Part shown: positions 60,936 through 64,000 of the stretch, piece by piece | How the letters are laid out: every line of letters starts with the position of its first letter | How positions within the stretch are numbered: the first letter of the stretch is position 1 | DNA from: Pezicula radicicola | Taxonomy: Eukaryota > Ascomycota > Leotiomycetes > Helotiales > Dermateaceae | Assembly (NCBI GenBank): GCA_003008705.1 | Contig: PDUO01000065.1 | Location: forward strand, 124,001-188,000 | Direction of reading: 5' to 3' | Length of the DNA stretch: 64,000 nucleotides | The notes under the pieces: generated by a model | Databases searched by the model: none | What the model was told of the DNA's origin: nothing | The model's input: the letters and a program-made list of their open reading frames with translations, nothing else | Program-made: the position numbers and the translations under genes

Positions 60936-62101
60936 TAAACAGATCTGCGTTATCTGCGCCATGCCGCCATGCCGCCATGCTTACCGGGGTTCCCTGCAAA
61001 GGATGATGAGATGTTTCTATTGCCCACCACTCAGCTTGTGTTCCTGATGGAAACGCCCACTCGGGGCGCAGCTTAGCTCGTTTCGTCTCGCCGTTTTGAA
61101 GGAGAAGCTTTCGTTCCCACATGGCATTTTGAAACTTTTCGAAACAAAAGTGCCCATCTCTCGCTTCGGAAAAGGGGGGAATCGATAAGGATTAGGAGTG
61201 AAACATATGTGTATTTTGGTACGTACTTTCTAGGTATCCTGTACTCTGTAGGAAGAGGGTACAGACGCGCGCTTCCTTTCCATCCTTTCCATCCTTTCCT
61301 AGCAAACCAACTTTGTTCGGCGGCTGAAAGATGCCCGCCAGCTTGGAAAGAGCAGAAGTTTGGCGTACAGCACAGGCGCTAGTCTTTCTTGGCAGGGGCA
61401 CTACCTACAACTTCGAGTGTCGGTCGCTGGACAGAGCACAGTCTTTTGTTTGCCATGTTAGGGAGAGGAGATTGGGAATACAAACGCTCGCCGTCTTAGA
61501 AATTTGTATCAGCAACACCTATAGGACTTAGTCTTGGACAGTGCACCATCTTTTGATTAAAAGCTGCTTGAAGCTTGGGGAGCCCACACTAGGATTTGTG
61601 GTTTGATCATGATTTCTAACCACCGAGTCGTCATGAATATTTTGGAGATGGTTAATCAAGGGAGTAAGTAGCCTACGAGGAAGCTATCTAAGGTATGGTC
61701 TTCTAGTATATGTATAGTTTGGTAAGTCTATAATTGGGAGGCAGTGCGAGGTTGCAAAGGAAAAGGGTTGGGTAAGTGACACTATAAGGTAAATGTCGCC
61801 GACACTTGAAAATAAAGAGAGAAATAGATCATCTACATAAATAACCTACAATCAATTCTTTAAGCCTGCAGAATTTTAAGAGGGAGATGTTTTCCTTCCT
61901 GTGTCATCAAGAGACGGTCTGTGTGAATCGAGGACCATAGAAGTAGTTGCAGAACAATATATCCATATCAATTTTCGATAAGGGAATAAATAAAAAGTCC
62001 CCCATTGAAAGTACTCACTTAAACAACCTAACTACAAAAGACAAATGCCATCAAACAGAGAGTCATAAGGTCATAAAGGGCATCACTCATCACCCCGAAA
62101 A
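60936..62101. other. Gene-free spacer, 1.2 kb
   Basis: Right flank of the transposon to the 3' end of the proline-rich gene. The left part was probably GH76 promoter sequence before insertion. It contains a triplicated CATGCCGC word near 60960-60980 and a duplicated CCATCCTTT near 61279-61300. No gene seen. Confidence 0.45.
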
Positions 62102-64000
62102 TTAAGCAATCTCCTTCCCCTTTCCCTTCCCCTCCGGAGTCCAAAGTTCCAAAAGCTTCTTCACAACCTCATCACTACGCTTAATATCCACCTGAATCTT
62201 AATAACATCCTCCTTCTCGGTACCACTGTCACTATCACTATCACTATCCCTGATAATCGACCTCCTCGACCTCCTTGCTCTCTCCTTCTGAAATTTTCTC
62301 ATCTTCCTTCTAACGACACCAACACTCGCTTCACTATCACTGCTATTATAACTACTACTAGAACTAACAGAACTGCTTCTACCTATCCTTTCGATTCGGA
62401 CAGGTTTCATTACAGGTGGAGGATGAGGCGGGTACGGGTGTACATAAATAGAGGGACCTGGCGGTGGAGCGCCGGGGTTCCTCATCAACTGTTCATACAA
62501 GTCTTGAGCCTTGCACTCCCGCTTTGGCATGCGCTTGGCAATGAGGTGCATCTTGGCTGCTCTCTCTCCTGCGGGACCACGTCTGATGAAACCCAAGTCA
62601 ATGTACTCACCAGCCTCATCAAACAGGGAGATCTCGGCCCAGGTCCATTCGAAACGATTGTCTCTTTCACCTTTCTGCAATTCATCCATGAGGCGTGTCA
62701 CTTGTGCATCTTGGTCTTGGTTTAGACGGAGTTTAGATGTCATTACGTTGCATCCGCGATGCTCTGCGTTCACAAGATGTTGTACGATGGTTGCGTGGTC
62801 CGTGGCTTCTTGAGTAATCGAGACACAGCGCCAGGTTCGTGGTACGGAGTCATCCAAAGATTGAGGAGCGAGACGGAAGGTATACTCGTTATAGGTTGTC
62901 ATAGCGACAATAGCATCGTGCTCTGTGATAGGAGTCATATCCATCGTTTTCTTCCCCGGTAGGGCAGGGAATACTGGAGGCGGAGTTCGTGATGGGACAG
63001 GTGCGGGGTACGAAGGAGGTGGTGGGGGAGGTGCTGGTAGGGCTAAATCCGATATTCCGCTGCGCCGGACATACGAAGGTAGAATAGGCGGGCGAATGCC
63101 TTTGGGCTGAGGTCCTTGAACTCCGCTTGGAGATGGATGTGAACGATGCACTGATCCTGAAGGTGGTGGAGGAGGAGGTGGTGGTGGTGGTAGTGTTACT
63201 GGAGCAAGCTGACTGTGAACTGGAGGGCATTTATCACTAAGCCTCTCGCGAACAATAGCCAGGATAATGCGACCATTGATATGGTGAGGGAAGACGTCGT
63301 CCGAGGATGAAAGACCCTCACTGGTAAGTAACCGCATCCAAGCATTCCAACGGTTCTGTTGCAAGACTTTGAGAACTACGACATCTCTCTTGTAGATCTT
63401 GGTAGCGTATCGTTGATTGGTAATGCGGCTCAGAGTTGTGACCTCCGTGGGAGTAAGCTCACTAAATGTCTTGTACCATGTGTTGTCATTCAACTGGGAA
63501 AGTATGGTTCTCATATGAGTCCATTCCAATGAATGGAAAGCTGAATGTGGTACTTGGCTGAGGCAATCCTCATTAATGATGAACGCTGAGAGGGTTGACT
63601 CAGCGTCGTTCAGTGCTCGCTTCATTTCTTCCGCAAGCGACGATTTGCTTCGGAAGAAGCTCTTTATCTTGAACCCAAAGCCTGTAGAATGCGTTTTGAA
63701 AAGACGAGCGTCTGAGACAACGGCCCTATGTAGTCTTAGTCTAGTTTACGGCAAAGAATGATATTTAATTTACTTAGTCTCCTCTTTGGTCTCCGGTTTC
63801 TCTTCCTTGGAAGAGTTAATGACGGTACAGCTCTCAGTCTTTTCGTCTGGAAATCCTGACTCTGCGGGCGTTCCTACTTGAGAACCAGGCGCAGTCGTAC
63901 TCGGTACGGTGCCGAGAAGCGTTGAGTCTACTGTCATACCCGAGCTTCCAGCAGCTTCTAGGCTGCGACTCTCGGCATAGGATGGTGGCTTGGTCTTCCC
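62102..64000 (-). CDS. Proline-rich protein of unknown function (5' end beyond the window)
   Basis: Two exons in view: 63774-64000 (start lies outside) and 62102-63725, joined by a 48-bp intron (GTAAAT donor, ACTAAG branch, CATAG acceptor). Together they give 616 aa of C-terminal sequence. The TAA at 63770-63772 lies inside that intron, so it is not the gene's stop. Visible parts are a Ser/Thr/Pro-rich start, a globular segment with SAFHSLEWTHMRTILSQL, a run of about ten prolines and other PPPPPPS tracts, a second globular segment with RTWRCVSITQEATDHATIV, then Ser/Asp-rich and basic stretches ending near GKGKGKE. I recognise no domain; poly-Pro and charged tails are common in fungal orphans. 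Confidence 0.72.

Noticed and set aside
63770..63772. TAA as the stop codon of a separate gene entering from the right edge
   Set aside because: It lies inside a 48-bp intron with donor, branch and acceptor; splicing joins the edge frame to the frame at 63725 in phase, so it belongs to the proline-rich gene.

Overview
The window is nuclear DNA of a filamentous ascomycete (Pezizomycotina). The evidence is single genes on both strands with one to four short introns (mostly 46-143 bp, GTRNGT...CTRAY...YAG), a fungal gene set (Vps52, Sec5, Rrn7, Dfg5/Dcw1-type GH76, DUF2415 WD40 protein, PTH11-like rhodopsin-domain protein, Zn2Cys6 factor), and gene-poor AT-rich spacers. Gene style suggests Leotiomycetes, but that is inference. 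Three N characters in a transposon show this is assembled draft sequence.

Layout. 0.1-3.3 kb: YIPF1/2-type Golgi membrane protein (-) diverging from an unrecognised coiled-coil protein with a mitochondrial-like presequence (+). 4.5-5.3 kb: ubiquitin-L40 fusion (-), whose start codon is split by an intron and which has a 7-nt exon. 5.7-7.7 kb: RNA polymerase I factor Rrn7 (+). 8.0 kb: an 85-bp MITE. 8.8-9.5 kb: eIF5A (-), diverging from VPS52 (+, 10.0-12.1 kb). 12.1-14.9 kb: gene-free, with an 18-bp minisatellite and a perfect palindrome. 14.9-17.4 kb: BED-finger plus Zn2Cys6 factor (+). 18.6-21.8 kb: exocyst SEC5 (-). 22.2-23.7 kb: IDH2 (+). 24.4-26.3 kb: FG-rich RanBP1-domain protein (-). 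27.0-27.8 kb: F-box/2EXR-like protein (+). 28.8-29.9 kb: intronless GT-B glycosyltransferase-like gene (-) between AT-rich spacers. 31.8-35.2 kb: eIF5B (-). 35.7-40.5 kb: large MMS1_N/CPSF-A-type beta-propeller protein (-). 41.8-43.2 kb: TBC RabGAP with a C-terminal anchor (+). 43.2-45.9 kb: gene-free AT-rich block. 45.9-48.3 kb: DUF2415 WD40 protein (-). 48.9-51.1 kb: mitochondrial Hsp70 (+). 52.3-53.4 kb: eIF3g (+). 55.2-56.7 kb: rhodopsin-domain membrane protein (+). 57.6-59.1 kb: GPI-type GH76 (-). 59.3-60.9 kb: Tc1/mariner element with a broken transposase. 62.1-64.0 kb: proline-rich protein of unknown function (-), running off the right edge.

The genes do not form an operon or an evident biosynthetic cluster. 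Protein-synthesis genes are frequent (ubiquitin-L40, Rrn7, eIF5A, eIF5B, eIF3g), and three genes (ubiquitin-L40, mitochondrial Hsp70, eIF3g) share an ATCACGTG box within about 270 bp of the start. Membrane traffic is also well represented (YIPF, Vps52, Sec5, TBC GAP). I found no CRISPR, operon-like defence system or secondary-metabolite cluster. The most unusual items are the split-ATG micro-exon gene, the two-zinc-finger factor, the isolated glycosyltransferase-like gene, the mariner/MITE pair with related termini, and two orphan proteins. Exon coordinates were derived by hand from splice motifs and reading-frame continuity.
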